A stretch of DNA of 64,000 nucleotides from Terebella lapidaria (Eukaryota; Annelida; Polychaeta; Terebellida; Terebellidae), in assembly GCA_949152475.1 (NCBI GenBank), contig OX424561.1, forward strand, positions 42,312,802-42,376,801. Reading direction: 5' to 3'. Positions 11,601 to 25,346 of the stretch are shown here, piece after piece; position 1 is the stretch's first letter, and each line of letters starts with the position of its first letter. The notes under the pieces were generated by a model that saw only the letters and a program-made list of their open reading frames with translations, was not told the origin of the DNA and searched no databases. The position numbers and the translations under genes were made by a program.

Positions 11601-13240
11601 AATATCTGACTGGAATTACAATTGATTCAATGATAATAATCAAACGCAGTATATTGTTTATTCCACATCTCACAGAAGCAACAAACAATATGTTGGAAAA
11701 CTGCACAATGTAGACCTACCATTAGTACTCGTTACTGATATGTGATCATGTCTATGTGTAGTTGCATAACACCCTCTGATAATCCAGGCAATTGGGTTTT
11801 CCATTTCTAACTGTCCCACAACGTTCAGTTACGAAGTTCTACACTTCAGACGCTACACGATACATGTCCCCTGCTCAAAGCCAGTGTATGGATGCAATAG
11901 CATAATTCATAGTCATGTTAAGTTTGAGGCTTTGAACACTTGAAGAGTACATCAGATGTTTCCAATTTGCTATGCTATATGTTTTTTTACATCGCAATAA
12001 CGAACAATTATTCTGACAACATTATGCATTACAAACATGTCCTAAGACCAATTTACACATTATTCGTATACACATATAGGTACCAATATTACAATACACA
12101 ACGAACACAACATCACTGCCCTCTAACATAGACATTTGTACTCCACAGAAGCTCCCAGTTTGTAGTACAGAATTCATAACATCAACATTCTTCTCAATTC
12201 TGTTCCATATAACGATGCGTCGACATCGCAGTATACAACTATGCAACACGGTTCTAATTGCACAATGCTCAAACAAAAACAACAAATTTTTACAACAAAG
12301 GATACTGGTTCTGCACTTCTAAATACATAATATATACACCCAATACACTACAATATGACAAAATGTTTTTATTTGTGTTAATGTCACCATTAGCTAAGCA
12401 CCAAGCTACTCGGTACAATACTGTAACATTGGACTTATACAGTATGACTCTATTCATCAACTGAACATTTCAACAGCAAGTTAGAGATGAAGCAGCATAT
12501 AGTGGAATATTTGAATAACCATGCAGTCTATAAATACTGGTATAAAGCCATACCGAGCCCAATGTAGTTTATTTACAAGGCAGATGCAAAAGATATTACA
12601 CAGTGTTAGGAGCATAAACTAGAGAATATCCCACTCGCATGTACATGTACATATGTATTGCGTAAGCCCAACTTTACTGGCATCAACACCAAAATATATA
12701 CATTCAGTTCTGAGTTCCACTGTATAGCCTTAGGTCCATAACATATCACCATTGTCATCATAATTTGTTAAATGTACAAGGTCAACAATAAATGAGAGCA
12801 AAACATCAATTGTATCCATTCTGTAATGTAGTGTTACATGTACAAGTGTGATAATTTGGCATCAGGCAGTGATATAATATTAACTCCACTGCCTCAGGTC
12901 CATCGAGTCAAACATACTGTATATGTCAAAGTCAGACAAGTATGTCTTGACTCTTGTCTGGCAGCTTCAGGAATGCAAATGGCATGGCAAGTTTGCATGG
13001 GAACAAACGTCTCCGCAAACGTTTTGGCAGATTCGGTTATTGCGGATGATCATAAGGGAATCAATCCTGAACATTCAGAAACCTAACACAGTTTCTGACC
13101 ATCAGATACCAATCACACTCACGCCAAGTACAGATGAGTCCTAGCCCATCCCACTCATCGAAATGGCTCTGTAATATCATTCACGATTTGCACATGATCA
13201 ATAGCTACAATGACAAGGAGATCCTGAGAAACGATCAGGC
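11601..13240 (-). other. Region downstream of PC, probably holding its 3' UTR
   Basis: No independent gene recognised. On the - strand this lies directly after the PC stop codon. Possible polyadenylation words (AATAAA on the - strand, TTTATT on the +) occur near 12568 and 11656, but the true end cannot be chosen without transcripts. Confidence 0.35.
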
Positions 13241-16200
13241 TCAGTTGATGTCCATGAGGAGGTCGTTGCCCTCGAGTTTGAGGCCGGGCTCGGCAGCAAT
13301 GCTCTCCACGGTCCCAGACACGGGGGACTGCACGACCATCTCCATCTTCATGGCGCTGAGAATTGCCAGAGTGTCGCCTTTTTCCACAGTGTCCCCGACC
13401 TTGACCTTGATAGCCAGGACCTCGCCCGGCATCGGCGCTCCTACTGAACCCTTGACTCCCTTCAGTGCCTTCGGGTGTATGTGGATCTCCTGCATTTGTG
13501 GGTCAGAAACCAATCATCATGAATCAATTTTGGCACATTTACCTCACATGGAAGCATAAAAATTTCTGTAATGTACAGAATGCTGGGCTCACTCCAGTGA
13601 CAAATTTTGCTAGCAAAAATTGCTTAAGACTTCAATTTTTTTTTAGCATTTTACAATTTCTTTCAGCAATAATTCTTGCATGTATATACAAAAATTGACG
13701 AAAGTACTCCAATTATTATGATGATTGAAAGAGATGCAAGAGTCAGACCATTGATTATTATGAAAAAGTATAATTCTATATGACAATGCTAATTACACTT
13801 TCACAAATTGTGCGAAAACAAGCTATTTCTCTTTAGCATTTTGAGCCTTTGATTGGGAAAACGCTACACAGCTAGAGTGAGCCCAGAAATGTGAATGAAC
13901 CAGAAGGCAGCCTTAACTTCTACCTTCTGAGCTTCAGTATCTTTGACAAAGACAGATCGCATGTGTCCGTTGAGTTCGAAGAAGACTTCTCGTTCCCCCA
14001 GCTTTGTCAGGTCCCCTGTCGCGAGCGTTTTGATGTGTAACGTCTTCCCTCGTTCGATCTGAACCTATCAATACAGGATAAAAATCTAGTTAACATGATA
14101 TAACTCAAACCTTCAGCAATGCAGCCTTGAATGAAATTTGCGTATTGAAAATTCTAATGGGTTGGTTCTGTTCCAATGGTGGCAGTCTAATTCCAAAACT
14201 GTCATTACTATTCTACACTAGAGAACTTACGTCAAGTTCTTGTGCAATGTCTGGTCCCACGAGGAAGGTCCTGGTGTCTAGCTTGTCGACGGGTCCGTAT
14301 GTCTTACGGAACTCCTGGTACTCATCAAACACCTGGGGGTAGAGGGCAGCACTCATCACGTCTCGGTCCTTGATGTGGTCACCGTGTTTCTCCACAAGCT
14401 CCTGTTTGAGCGACCGGAGGTCAAGAGGCTCCATACTGGCTCCAGGTCGACCCTCCACCGGCGGAGCACCTCGCAGAATCTGTCAAATTTGGCAAGTTGT
14501 CTTCAACATGTAAACCACAACTACCACAATACAAAGTATTTAACCTGGGTACTGCTGCTCATGTGGTTTCTAACACCTCTGAAATACTTGTAGATACTCT
14601 TCATCTTTTAGACAGCTGTACAGTTGCCATGGTTCTGACCTTGGTTCTGAGGGGCTCTGGGAAGCCGCCCGGGGGGACTCCGATCTGTCCCTGCATGTAC
14701 TGGACAACTGACTGCGGGAAGGAGAGCTCCTCTGCCCTCTCCTCCACCATCTCCCGCGTCAGACCGTTCTGCACCATGAACTGTGCCAGGTCTCCCACCA
14801 CCTTCGACGACGGCGTCACCTGGGAACAAATGGTTCATAGCAGGTTATTACATACAGAGGTCATCTTTGTGATTGATACCTCACTGCTACATGTTTAGAT
14901 ATCTGGATATTGAATGCAAACCCACTGTTGGACTTGTAAACTTGCCTTGATGATGTCTCCAAGGAGTAGGTTTGCCTCACGGTACATTTTTTTGACTTGT
15001 TCAAACTGGCTGGCAAGGCCGAGGCTGAATGCCTGGAACTGTAGGTTTGTGTACTGGCCGCCTGCAAAAGTTAGCGTTTGAGTCAAGTGTGAGTGCAAGT
15101 GTTGGAATTGTCTATTGTGGGAGAATGGTTAAATTCAATGCAATATTATTGTTTTTCCCCTCATTTGTCCTAAGACTACCTGGAATTTCATTCTCGTAGA
15201 TGTCTGAGTTTCCACTTTTCATAGTGACCGTGCACTCAAAGGGTCCATACAGCTGCCGAGCCTGCTCCCAATAGGCTGAGTACTGGTTCACTTTAGGCAG
15301 ATCTATCCCTGTGACAAATAACAATATCACTCGATCAGAAACTTGCTTGATTCATGAAAGACAGGACACAGTGTTGCTGACAAAACTTCACAAAGGGGAA
15401 ATTTCTATGACTGAAAGTGACAGCCCCTATTAGGTGTTACTATGAAGTGTCCAGCTGTTTGGTGACTACATGCTGACCTGTCGCCAACTCCGTGTGGTCT
15501 GTGGACGCCACGATGGCTCCCATACTCGGCTGAGAAGTCATTCCCGACATGGAGTCCACAGCGACGTCGACGATATCTGCACCCGCGTTTGCCGCTGCGA
15601 GCATGGCCGCCACGCCTGCCCCCGCCGTGTCGTGTGTGTGTATGTGGATAGGCAGGTCTGGGTACTTGTCCCGCAGGGCTCCTATCAACATCGTAGCAGC
15701 TGCTGGCTTCAGCAGGCCAGCCATGTCCTGGTCAGTGTAGGAGCATCATATTGGCATATATGGAAATGTTTGTACCATTCGTTAAAGAAAGACGTCATGT
15801 TTATGTTGATTGTGCCGACTGAGGACTTACCTTGATGCTGAGTATGTGTGTACCAGCGCGGACCAGTTCATCAGCCAGGTCCATGTAGTACTGCAGATTG
15901 TACTTGGTCTTGTCTGGGTTGGAGACATCGCCCGAGTACGAGATCGCGGCCTCTATGACTCCGCCTGCGTTGCCGACGGCGTCCATCCCCAGCAACATGT
16001 TAGGCAAGTAGTTCAAGCTGTCAAACACTCGGAACACGTCCATGCCTGCAGACACCGCTTCCTCACAGAACCTGATACAGAATGGCATGACCGGGTTAGG
16101 TAGGTGTACCTTGTAACAGTTTGTATATTCCAGTGTCTTATACACACTAATACCAGATGCTACACACAATAGCAATAAAAAGGTTTCCATACAAGAATGA

Positions 16201-19200
16201 ACAATGAAACCTTATGTACCAGTGTTATATCTCTGCAGCTGAGTGGCTCATCTAAGCCAAATAGCAAACATTGGTACAGTGACACATGCTGAAGGAAGTT
16301 ACTTGTAAATGACGTTATCGGGGTAGCTGGTGTAGCCGACACCGTTAGCGCCACGCAGCAGCATCTGGAAGGGGATGTTTGGTATCATCTCCCGCAGCTC
16401 CACAAGTCGCTCCCATGGATCCTCATGCAAGAAACGCATCGCTACATCAAATGTCGCGCCTGTAGAATGGTAACATTTCATGTCACACATACTCCACATA
16501 CAAGACACACAAGGCAATAATTTTATACAAGCACAAACAACTTATATATTTAACATATGTATGAAAATATATGCGATAATTTGTCTTCATTCTACGTAAA
16601 GATGAGGTGAGAGAACTCTCAACAATAAAATAAGGCCATATCATTCTAGAAAGACACCAGGGAACAATAATCATTCGTCTCACCTCCCCAGTTCTCCAAA
16701 GCAAACAGTGGGCTGAAGTTCTGAGTGACGAAAGGCGAGATTTTTCTGAGATCGTATGTCCTCACTCTAGTGGCCAGCAGTGACTGGTGTGCATCTCGGT
16801 AGGTTGTGTCCATCAGGAGCAGGCCCTCGTGGTCGCGGACGGCCCTGGCGAATCCCTCCGGTCCTTTCTCTTTGAGCACATCACGCCAGCCGCGGGGGTG
16901 TTCCGGGGCTGAAAGATGTTTGGTACAGAGCGGTTGTGGTGTGGAGGCGTTATTGAGGTTGGTTGCGGTTGAGGTGGTGGGAGACTGGATGGATCCAGCT
17001 ACTGAAAAATCATTCACCATTAGCATGGGCATAAAGTTAGCAAATACTGATACCAACTGGACACCCAGGTCTAAAGTTGAATTTTGGTGTAAGACTAATT
17101 TATAACAAGCTGACTCAACAAAATCTTTAGATCTAGGGCAAAGACAGCCCTGAGACCTGTAAGACAAAAAGCTTACAAGATTATTGGCATATCACTACCT
17201 ACACAGAATCCATGGCCAATTTTTTAGCCCTGAGTTTGATCACTAAAGATCCAGGTCAGTCAAAAACCAGGACAGACCTTGCAGAAAGTAATCTCTAGCA
17301 GTTTTGTCTCCAATGGTCAGTTCAAACTTCTTGATGTGATCGTAAGTTTGAGCAGTGCACTCAATGTCTCAGGGTAACTCTCACATAAATACAGCGAGAG
17401 ATATGTCACTACTCCAAACATTTGGTGAAACCTGACACAGAACCCATGGCACTTACTGTAGGGTATCTGAGGTGCAGCGGGTACGATTTTGGCGGGAGTG
17501 ATGTCTGTGGCAAGGGGTGTGGATGGCCCGTTGACCAGCACGTTGCCCAGGTAGTGCAGCAGCTTTTGCGCCCGGTTCTGTGATGGGTAGAACTTGAACA
17601 GCTGTGGATTCTCGTCAATGAAGTATGTGTCCACGACACCCGCCAGGAACTTCTGGTGGTTGAGCACGTTCATCAGGAATGGAACGTTAGTCTGGGAAAC
17701 AAGAAATGGCCTAAATATCAAAGGAGCCTTCAGTGTGACACATCTCAGATAGTATATATTTTATATGATATCTCTCTGAGCACAGAAGGGAGAAACTTCT
17801 GTTGATGACTTTGACTGACCTTGACGCCACGAATGCGGAACTCCTGCAGAGAGCGTTCCATCTTAGCACAGGCTTTCTGGTGGTTCTTAGCATGAGCTAT
17901 GACCTTGACAAGGAGTGAGTCGTAGTATGGTGAAATCACAGCTCCTGCAAATGCTGAGGCACTGTCCAAGCGAATACCCATCCCCTCTCCACTGCGGAAC
18001 ACCTCAATCCTCCCAGTGTCGGGCTGGAAGTTTTTAGCAGGGTCCTCTGTGGTCATGCGGCACTGAATCGCGCAGCCATTGGGGAATATGTTGTGCTGTC
18101 CCAGGTCCAGCTCATGCAAAGATTTGCCCTCCGTGATCTTGATTTGAGAGTGGACCAGATCAATACTGGAGGGAGAGAAATGTTCTTCACTGATGTCTGG
18201 GTGACTATGTACAGAGGTTGACATTGATTGCTATTCTGTTGGAGGCATCACATTTCATTCTTAGTCTCCAACCTCACCCAAGTTTGGAACAAGTAAGTGT
18301 GAATTTCAATACCAAGTGAACTGAACACGTGCAAAGTATTGCCCCTGCTGTAACAGATCTATTTAGATTGCAATTTGCACAATCTGATTCATGCTCTACA
18401 CCCACAATATTCATATCTGTTGGATATCCTCCTAAGATATTGGAAGGATATCAAGGTCATGACTATACTTCAGCACATCCATAGCTATAAGAATATCCAA
18501 GACTTGCTTCAGGACAGGTAGAAATTTGCAAGCTGGTTTACATTTTCTAATGTGCTGTTGCAGACACTAGGGATACACTGGGTCGTGTAAATAAATAGAC
18601 CAATATTTGACAAACCTTTGCTTGCCCTGATCATGTGGCAAATTCATAATAAATTCTTCTGTCAGTTTCTGGAATCAATGTTATATCTCTTCTCTAGCTC
18701 ACATTGATAATTGTCACCTTGACTCATGGAATTTTTTGTATAGTCATGTACCCATAAACAGTTTCCCTAAATTAGAGAATTTACAGGAACTACGCACATC
18801 TTACTGATGACTGGAAACTCACCCAGTGATTTCCTCAGTGACTGTGTGTTCGACCTGGAGTCGTGCGTTGACTTCGATGAAGTAGTATTTACCCGTCTCG
18901 TCCAGCAGGAACTCCACGGTACCGGCGTTCTCGTAGCCGACATGTTTGGCGAGTTTGACTGCATCTCGTGTCATAGCGTCTCGGATCTCCGATGACAAGT
19001 TTGGTGCTGGCGCGACCTCAATGACTTTCTGGTGACGACGCTGGACTGAACAGTCTCGCTCATACAGGTGTACAACGTTACCAAACTTATCACCTGAAGC
19101 AAGAAAACACAGAAATATGTTCAGTCATCTCCATTAATACATTCATGTGGACGTTCGAATACTGCTTGATTGAAAAGTACTTGCTCACCAAGAATTTGTA

Positions 19201-20875
19201 CTTCAATGTGCCTTGGTCTTTCGATGAACTTCTCAAGGAACAGGGCACCATTACCAAAGGCAGTCTGCGCTTCTGAAGTAGCTCGCTCGAATGACTCAGG
19301 AATGTCCTGTAACAATACAATTATCAGCTTTCTTATCAGGAACTTTTTTCAGTGAGTATAGAAACTATGATATATTAATGTCATTTTTAATAACATACCT
19401 TGATATCAGTGACTTTCCGCATGCCTTTGCCTCCACCTCCATAGGCAGCCTTGAAGATGACGGGAACGCCGTGCTGTTCACAGAACTGTAGTGCCTCCTC
19501 CACACTAGTGACTGGCCCGGGAGTCCCTGGTACGACCTGCAGGCCTGCATGTACAGAGGGAGGTTGTACGATAGCTCGTCTAGCACAATTACACCATTCA
19601 ATACATGTATACATACCCAGTGACACCGAGTATCTATCACTATACATAACCTCGGTGTAGGTGTTCAAATACCAACAACATACATGTGTATGACTATTAT
19701 AATATACACTCAATAGTCGAATATGTGGCAAACATTCATGATATTACGGACAAAATTTATTGATAAAGAGGAACACGAGAACTGTCATCTGGAGCTGTCT
19801 GAACTGTTAGCTTACCGGCCTCGATGGCGGCGGTTCTCGCCTCAACCTTGTCTCCCATTTTGTAGATAGCAGAAGGGGAGGGGCCGATGAAGCGGATTCC
19901 CGCGTCAATGCAGGCCTGGGCAAAGTCTCCACGCTCAGACAGGAAGCCATAGCCGGGGTGTACAGCATCCACATTATTCTCCTGCACAGGGCAATTATCA
20001 CTTTTTTTTCAGATATTTGTTCTTCATAGGTAGTGCCTTTAAAATACCAGTAGCTGATTCAAAAGTACAGATTTACCAATAGTACTGGTAGGTCAGGTGA
20101 CTTTACAGTGTGACTCCGGTGACAAACAAACACACACCTTTTGTGTTACCAGAGTAATTTGACTTCTAAATGGAGTTCTACTCGCAATAAACAAATATTT
20201 GTTTGACACCAGAATCCCCGTGTTGGTGCGTGACTTTCCAGCCCTCATGTTATTATGAATCTATGTTACCATAGCTATCTGGATGATTTCGTTGATGTTG
20301 AGGTAAGCAGCCACGGGCGGCAAACCCTTGCCGATTATGTAAGATTCATCTGATTTGAGTCGGTGCATCTGTCGACTGTCCTGTTCTGAGTATATTGACA
20401 CTGTCCTGATTCCCATCTCTGTGCAGGCTCGAAACACGCGGATTGCTATCTCTCCTGTTGGAGTAAAATACCATGCAGTTATTTTGTTGCATATGAGGCG
20501 ATGCAATAAACTAGGCTGCTCTGTAATACTCATGATGTGTATAGAAAAGTTCAATAAACAAGATGAATTCAAGTAGCTCAGGCTTGAAGAACAAGGAAGA
20601 TGTCATTGCTGAGGGTATGTTTAGTATCAGGGGTACTGACCTCTGTTAGCGACGAGGACTTTTTTGACTGGTTTGACCTCCACCATCGGAGGCGGTGGTG
20701 CGGCGGCCGCGGCGGCTGCTGATGAACTCTGTGGGTGGGAGAGGACGCGGTTGCTTAGCGTCCGGGGCAAGGCGTAGCCCGGAACCTCATGCAGTGCTCC
20801 ATTACTACAGCTGGATGCCAGACAGCTGGTTCCAGTCGAGGACAGCTGGCGCAGGCGACCTCGCAACCTCAACAT
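13241..20875 (-). CDS. PC: Pyruvate carboxylase, mitochondrial (18 coding exons)
   Basis: Exons, in transcript order: 20641-20875, 20270-20454, 19816-19981, 19399-19544, 19189-19306, 18823-19093, 17820-18165, 17457-17691, 16684-17001, 16303-16459, 15831-16071, 15478-15727, 15180-15308, 14946-15061, 14640-14819, 14231-14479, 13924-14064, 13241-13489. They sum to 3732 bases, 1243 residues (human PC 1178), with phases agreeing at all junctions. The N terminus [13 protein letters not shown] fits a mitochondrial presequence. The biotin carboxylase domain follows ([38 protein letters not shown]). Next is the carboxyltransferase ([19 protein letters not shown] near 632, a lysine in SIKDMAG near 806, HIHTHDTAG near 836). 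The C-terminal biotinyl domain has AMKME, with the biotin lysine near 1209, 34 residues from the end as in human. The enzyme makes oxaloacetate from pyruvate, bicarbonate and ATP in the matrix. All introns are GT-AG except the one after exon 14, which begins GC. An ATG start was preferred over an upstream in-frame GTG. Confidence 0.97.
20101..20240. repeat. Inverted-repeat element in PC intron 2, related to 44248-44440
   Basis: The segment ACACACCTTTTGTGTTACC and the following 45 bases match the reverse complement of the spacer and arm at 44333-44400. The second arm (TTTGTTTGACACCAGAATCC) faces the first as an inverted repeat, so both arms and the spacer are shared between the two loci. It lies wholly inside PC intron 2, between 19982 and 20269. 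Confidence 0.65.
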
Positions 20876-21676
20876 GGCTTGTGCTGCCACCTACTGTCAG
20901 TCTGTAGTACAATATGGACTCAGTAATAAGTAATAAGCAGGGAAAGATCATTCTGTGTGGCATCAATTCACAGATGATCAACTTTGGGATCGCTATGAAT
21001 GGTTTTCACGCCACATAAATTGCAAGAGTGATTACTCATGTATACCATGATGATTTATTCTCTTTTACGATGGTGTGTAAACGTGTGTGTAAACATGTGT
21101 GTGTGTGTGCTGTAGGACCTGACATAGGTGCAGGACACAAGTACAGGATCAAGAGTTGTATCGTCACACATCTTGTGGTCATGTACCATGTGTACGGTGT
21201 ACAAACTGTGTGCTCTCTAGTCTTTTTGATTATTGTTCTGGAACAATGGCCTAGTGAGTGACCCTACAAGGTTCATTCACCACTGTGTGAAAGTCATAGC
21301 CTACATGTTTGATAGAAAGGAAATACACTATATACACATGATACATGTATCGGTTACTCAAATCACATGCATGTGTGTAGTGATGTCAGATACTTGCTCT
21401 TGGTAAGTCTACACTCAGCATGGTAATTAACATATCAGTATAGCTCTCCAGTACGAAGCGTATTAGCCAGGTACCTTTAGTATTTCAGGGTCCAAAGTGA
21501 ATATATGATGGTGGTGGGGACGGCTTCAATGGGGGCAGATTGGGTTTACACTATACATGTACTAACACTGATCAGATAAACACAAAGTACTACATCATGT
21601 ACAAGTAAACATGGTAAAGCTACAGTCAGTTCACCACCAATATGTGAGCGGGCTGATACTTCTGTCTAATATAACA
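20876..21676 (-). other. Sequence upstream of the PC start codon
   Basis: On the - strand the ATG at 20875 is preceded by possible acceptors (TACTACAG, then CTGACAG) within 40 bases, so the first coding exon may begin with a short 5' UTR after an intron. The rest is unremarkable, with a short GTGTGT tract near 21090-21110. Confidence 0.35.
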
Positions 21677-21849
21677 ATAACGATGGTTTGCCAGGCGGTG
21701 TGGCGGTTTGAAGGCCCGACTTGGTCCATTGGACGCCTGACAGTCATTGTCTGCCCGAGCCTTGGCGAGGGCAGACAATGTCTGGAAGGCGTCCAATGAC
21801 CCAAGGAGAGCCTTCAAACCGCCACACCGCCTGGCAAACCATCGTTATT
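21677..21849. repeat. Long near-perfect hairpin, fold-back element
   Basis: AATAACGATGGTTTGCCAGG at the left is mirrored by its inverse ending at 21849. Pairing continues through GGCGGTGTGGCGGTTTGAAG and GTCCATTGGACGCC to a centre around CATTGTCTGCCCGAGCC. Arms are about 75 bp with few mismatches. There is no coding capacity. It is probably a MITE, and would form a long RNA hairpin if transcribed. Confidence 0.85.
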
Positions 21850-22658
21850 ACTATTATTATCATTTTCATAGTCTGACTAGAACTTGAAACACCTGATAAG
21901 GACAGCAAACCTGTGTAGCATTTGACGGACGACTCAATTTTGCATTTTGTGTTTGACTGTTCCGATTGCTCTGATTCTCACTCTGGTCATAGCACACTCC
22001 CTCCGACGCACTATTTTAACGTATCTATCATCATGATCATAAGGTATCAGTTACAAATAAAAAAAAACAGTCGTTTGGACTAGTTCTACAAGACGCGGGC
22101 GTCGAATGAAAGACGCTGGCGTCGAATGAAGAACAGTTTCATTCGAGGCCCGCGTCTTGTGTTGGGTAGCCGAAAACGTTATTTGATGTCATCGATTGCG
22201 TGAATAACATGCGTGTATTGTTTCGTTAACGGACAGCAGCGCCCGCATAAATGATAATAATTAAACATATTGCGAATTAATATTGATTGGTGATGGTATT
22301 GATTCAAATGTGACATTTGATCCCACATAAAATGTACATATTTCAACATTCTACTTGATAGAAGCAAAGGTGAGGTCAGTGTAAAACATGCACTCATATG
22401 ACATTTTGACTTGGAAATTTGTGTTCCACAACAAAATGGAAGATACATGTATATCCAATCTAAATTATCATATAAAAAAATAATAAGGGATGATTACTAG
22501 TATTGAACTATTGATGAAGTGGAATTTATGTGAAACGTTGAACTATTATATATTTATTATGTATTTGGTCAAATCTGTTGGTGTTGGTTGTTACGGTACT
22601 GATGTTACGTTACTGATGGGAAGATGTTTAGATTTTCAGTCGACATTTTTACATTGAA
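21850..22658. other. Unassigned stretch with a GC-rich hairpin at 22088-22160
   Basis: ACAAGACGCGGGC at 22088 faces GCCCGCGTCTTGT ending at 22160. Between them GACGCNGGCGTCGAATGAA is repeated in tandem. The rest shows nothing recognisable. Confidence 0.5.
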
Positions 22659-25346
22659 ACTAGACGCTTCCGGTCGCCTACGACCGCTTGGGTGTATCCC
22701 CCGTAGCGCTATCATCTCTGTTGCCCCAAATATATCACTGTCAAGTGTGAAAAACTAGAGCAAGGGCTAAAAAAGATTACCAGAGAAACGTTAAATCTCA
22801 AGTCACAACTGTTTTCTTTTCCCCACCAAAACTGCTGCACTGATTTTCCGAGGTTATTGAAGGTCGAATTCAAAATCACCACTGAAATCTCTTTTTATGA
22901 ATTTCCATTCGACATGTTTGATAAAATAACTAAAATACAGATAGATCAATCTTTTCACCTATTTATATTTCAACTCAGAATATTTTACAAACTTGGTTCC
23001 AAGTTGTAATTCAAAGTAAAATTTGACCAAAAATGCATTTCAGGATGACGAAATTGGAGCCAGATTGAACTTCTCACCATAAGTTATATTTCAACTCATA
23101 ATACATGTATGTGCCAAACATGGTTTCAAGTTGAAATTCAAAGTAAAAGTTAATCAAAACTGCATTTCAAGATGACAAAATTGGAGCCAGATCAAACTTT
23201 TCATCATGAGTTATATTTTAACTCATAATACCTGCCCAACTTGATTTCAAGTTGAAATTCAAACTAAAAGTTAACCAAAACTGCATTTCAAGATGATGAA
23301 ATTGGAGCCAGATCAAACTTTTCGCCATGAGTTATATTTCAACTCATAATATGTGTCAAACTTGGTATTAAGTTGAAATTCAATGTAAAAGTTAACCAAA
23401 ACTGCATTTCAAGATGACGAAATTGGAGCCAGATAGAACTTTTCGTCATAAGTTATATTTTAACTCATAATATGTGCCAAACTTGGTTTCAAGTTGAAAT
23501 TCAAGCTAAAAGTTTACCAAAACTGCATTTCAAGATGAAGAAATTGGAGCCAGATCGAACTTTTCATCATAAGTTATATTTTGGCTCATAATATGTGCCA
23601 AACTTGGTTTCGAGTTGAAATTCAAACTAAAAATTGACCAAAACTGCATTTCAAGATGACGAAATCGGAGCCAGATCGAATTTTTCACCATAAGTTATAT
23701 TTTAACTCATAATTTGTGCCAAACATGGTCTCAAGTTGAAATTCAAAGTAAAAGTTGATCAATGTTTTCATAAAAAGCTATTGTGATCAATAATAGACTT
23801 AACTAGCAAAAAAATAATGTTAACTTATTTGGTCACAGCCATAAAATCTCTACTGGACAAAGCCTTCACCTTGTTGAGCCCAATAATAAATATTTCTTGT
23901 CTTAACTATTTTCATTGTGGTCAATAATAGACTTAACATGTAAAAATAAAGTTAACTTATTCGGTTACACCCAGAAATTTCTACCGGACAAAACCTTAAC
24001 CTTGTTGAGCTCAATAATAATTGTTTCTCATCTTAACTATTTTTATTGAGGTCAATAATAGACTTAACTAGCAAAAAAAATGTTAACTTATTTGGTTACA
24101 GACATAAAATGTCTACTGGACAGAATCTTTACCTTGTTGAGCCCAATAATAAATATTTCTTGTCTTAACTATTTTTATTGTGGTCAATAGTAGACTAAAC
24201 TAGTAAAAATAATGTTAACTTATTCAGTACACCCATGAAATCTGTACTGGACATACTTTCACCTTGTTGAGCTCAATAATAAATATTTCTCATCTTAACG
24301 ATTTTTATTGTGGTCAATAATAGACTTAACTATTTTTATTGTGGTCAATAATAGACTTAACTAGTGAAAATAATGTTAACTTATTCGGTTACACCAATGA
24401 AATTTGTACTGGACAAAACATTTACCTTGTTGAGGTTAATAATAAATATTTCTTGTCCTAACTATTTTTATTGTGGTTTATAATAGACTTAACTATTAAA
24501 AATAATGTTAACTTATTCAGTTACACCCATGAAATCTGTACTGGACAAAACCTTCACCTTGTTGAGCTTAATAATAAAAGTTTCTCGTCTTAACTATTTT
24601 TATTGTGGACAATAATAGACTTAACTAGTAAAACTAATGTTAACTTATTCAGTAATACTGTCCTGTTTTCACTGGAAACTTTAGTTCTCCATTCTGAACA
24701 AGATACCAGTGTCATTACCTTCCATTGTACAGGCTATTGGAATGATCGTACATTTCAAAATGGATATTTCAAAATTCTGTAATAAGTTAGGCTGTTAACA
24801 TATTAATATTTATATGATCATTCTAAAAAACGATTGGTTTCGTGTGACAGCCCTTCCCAACAACACTTCCAAATATTATCGAGATTCGTCAAAAATTGCC
24901 ATCTGTAGAGCGTTCACAAGCCATGTGTCTAAAACAGGCTGTTTTCAATGCAAAATGTGTCCCCAAATGACCAATTCAGTTGCCACGGCAACCAAAATCG
25001 ATTGGTGTCGGGATTTTATATGTGCCTGCAAAAAATAATGGTGATCGGGTGAGAATTGCGGCTTGTAGCGCGTTCACAAGCCATGCGTCTCAAACAGGCT
25101 GTTTTCAATGCAAAATGTGTCCCCAAACGACCAATTTAGTTGCTACGGCAACCAAAATCGATTGGTGTCGGGATCTTACCAATATATATGTGCCTGCAAA
25201 AAATAATGGTGATCGGGTGAGAATTGCGGCCTGTAGCGCGTTCACAAGAAAATCTCTGCGGACGCGGACGCGGGCGCGGACGCGGACGCGGACGACGAAG
25301 CCAAATCCATAGTATCCGCCGAACTTTGTTCGGGGGATACAATAAT
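22659..25346. mobile_element. Element D, copy 1 (Helentron-like, non-autonomous)
   Basis: It starts ACTAGACGCTTCCGGTCGCC and ends at a hairpin (TATCCGCCGAAC TTT GTTCGGGGGATA) followed by CAATAAT. A subterminal GTATCCCCCG near the left end is the inverse of CGGGGGATAC near the right end. The interior has three successive tandem arrays: 121-bp units (about 22960-23760), about 132-bp units (about 23780-24650) and about 168-bp units (about 24890-25250), then GGACGC triplet-like repeats. The second copy is at 33092-35777. Subterminal inverted repeats, internal short tandem arrays and a 3' stem-loop fit Helentron-associated non-autonomous elements. That class is my inference. Confidence 0.75.
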
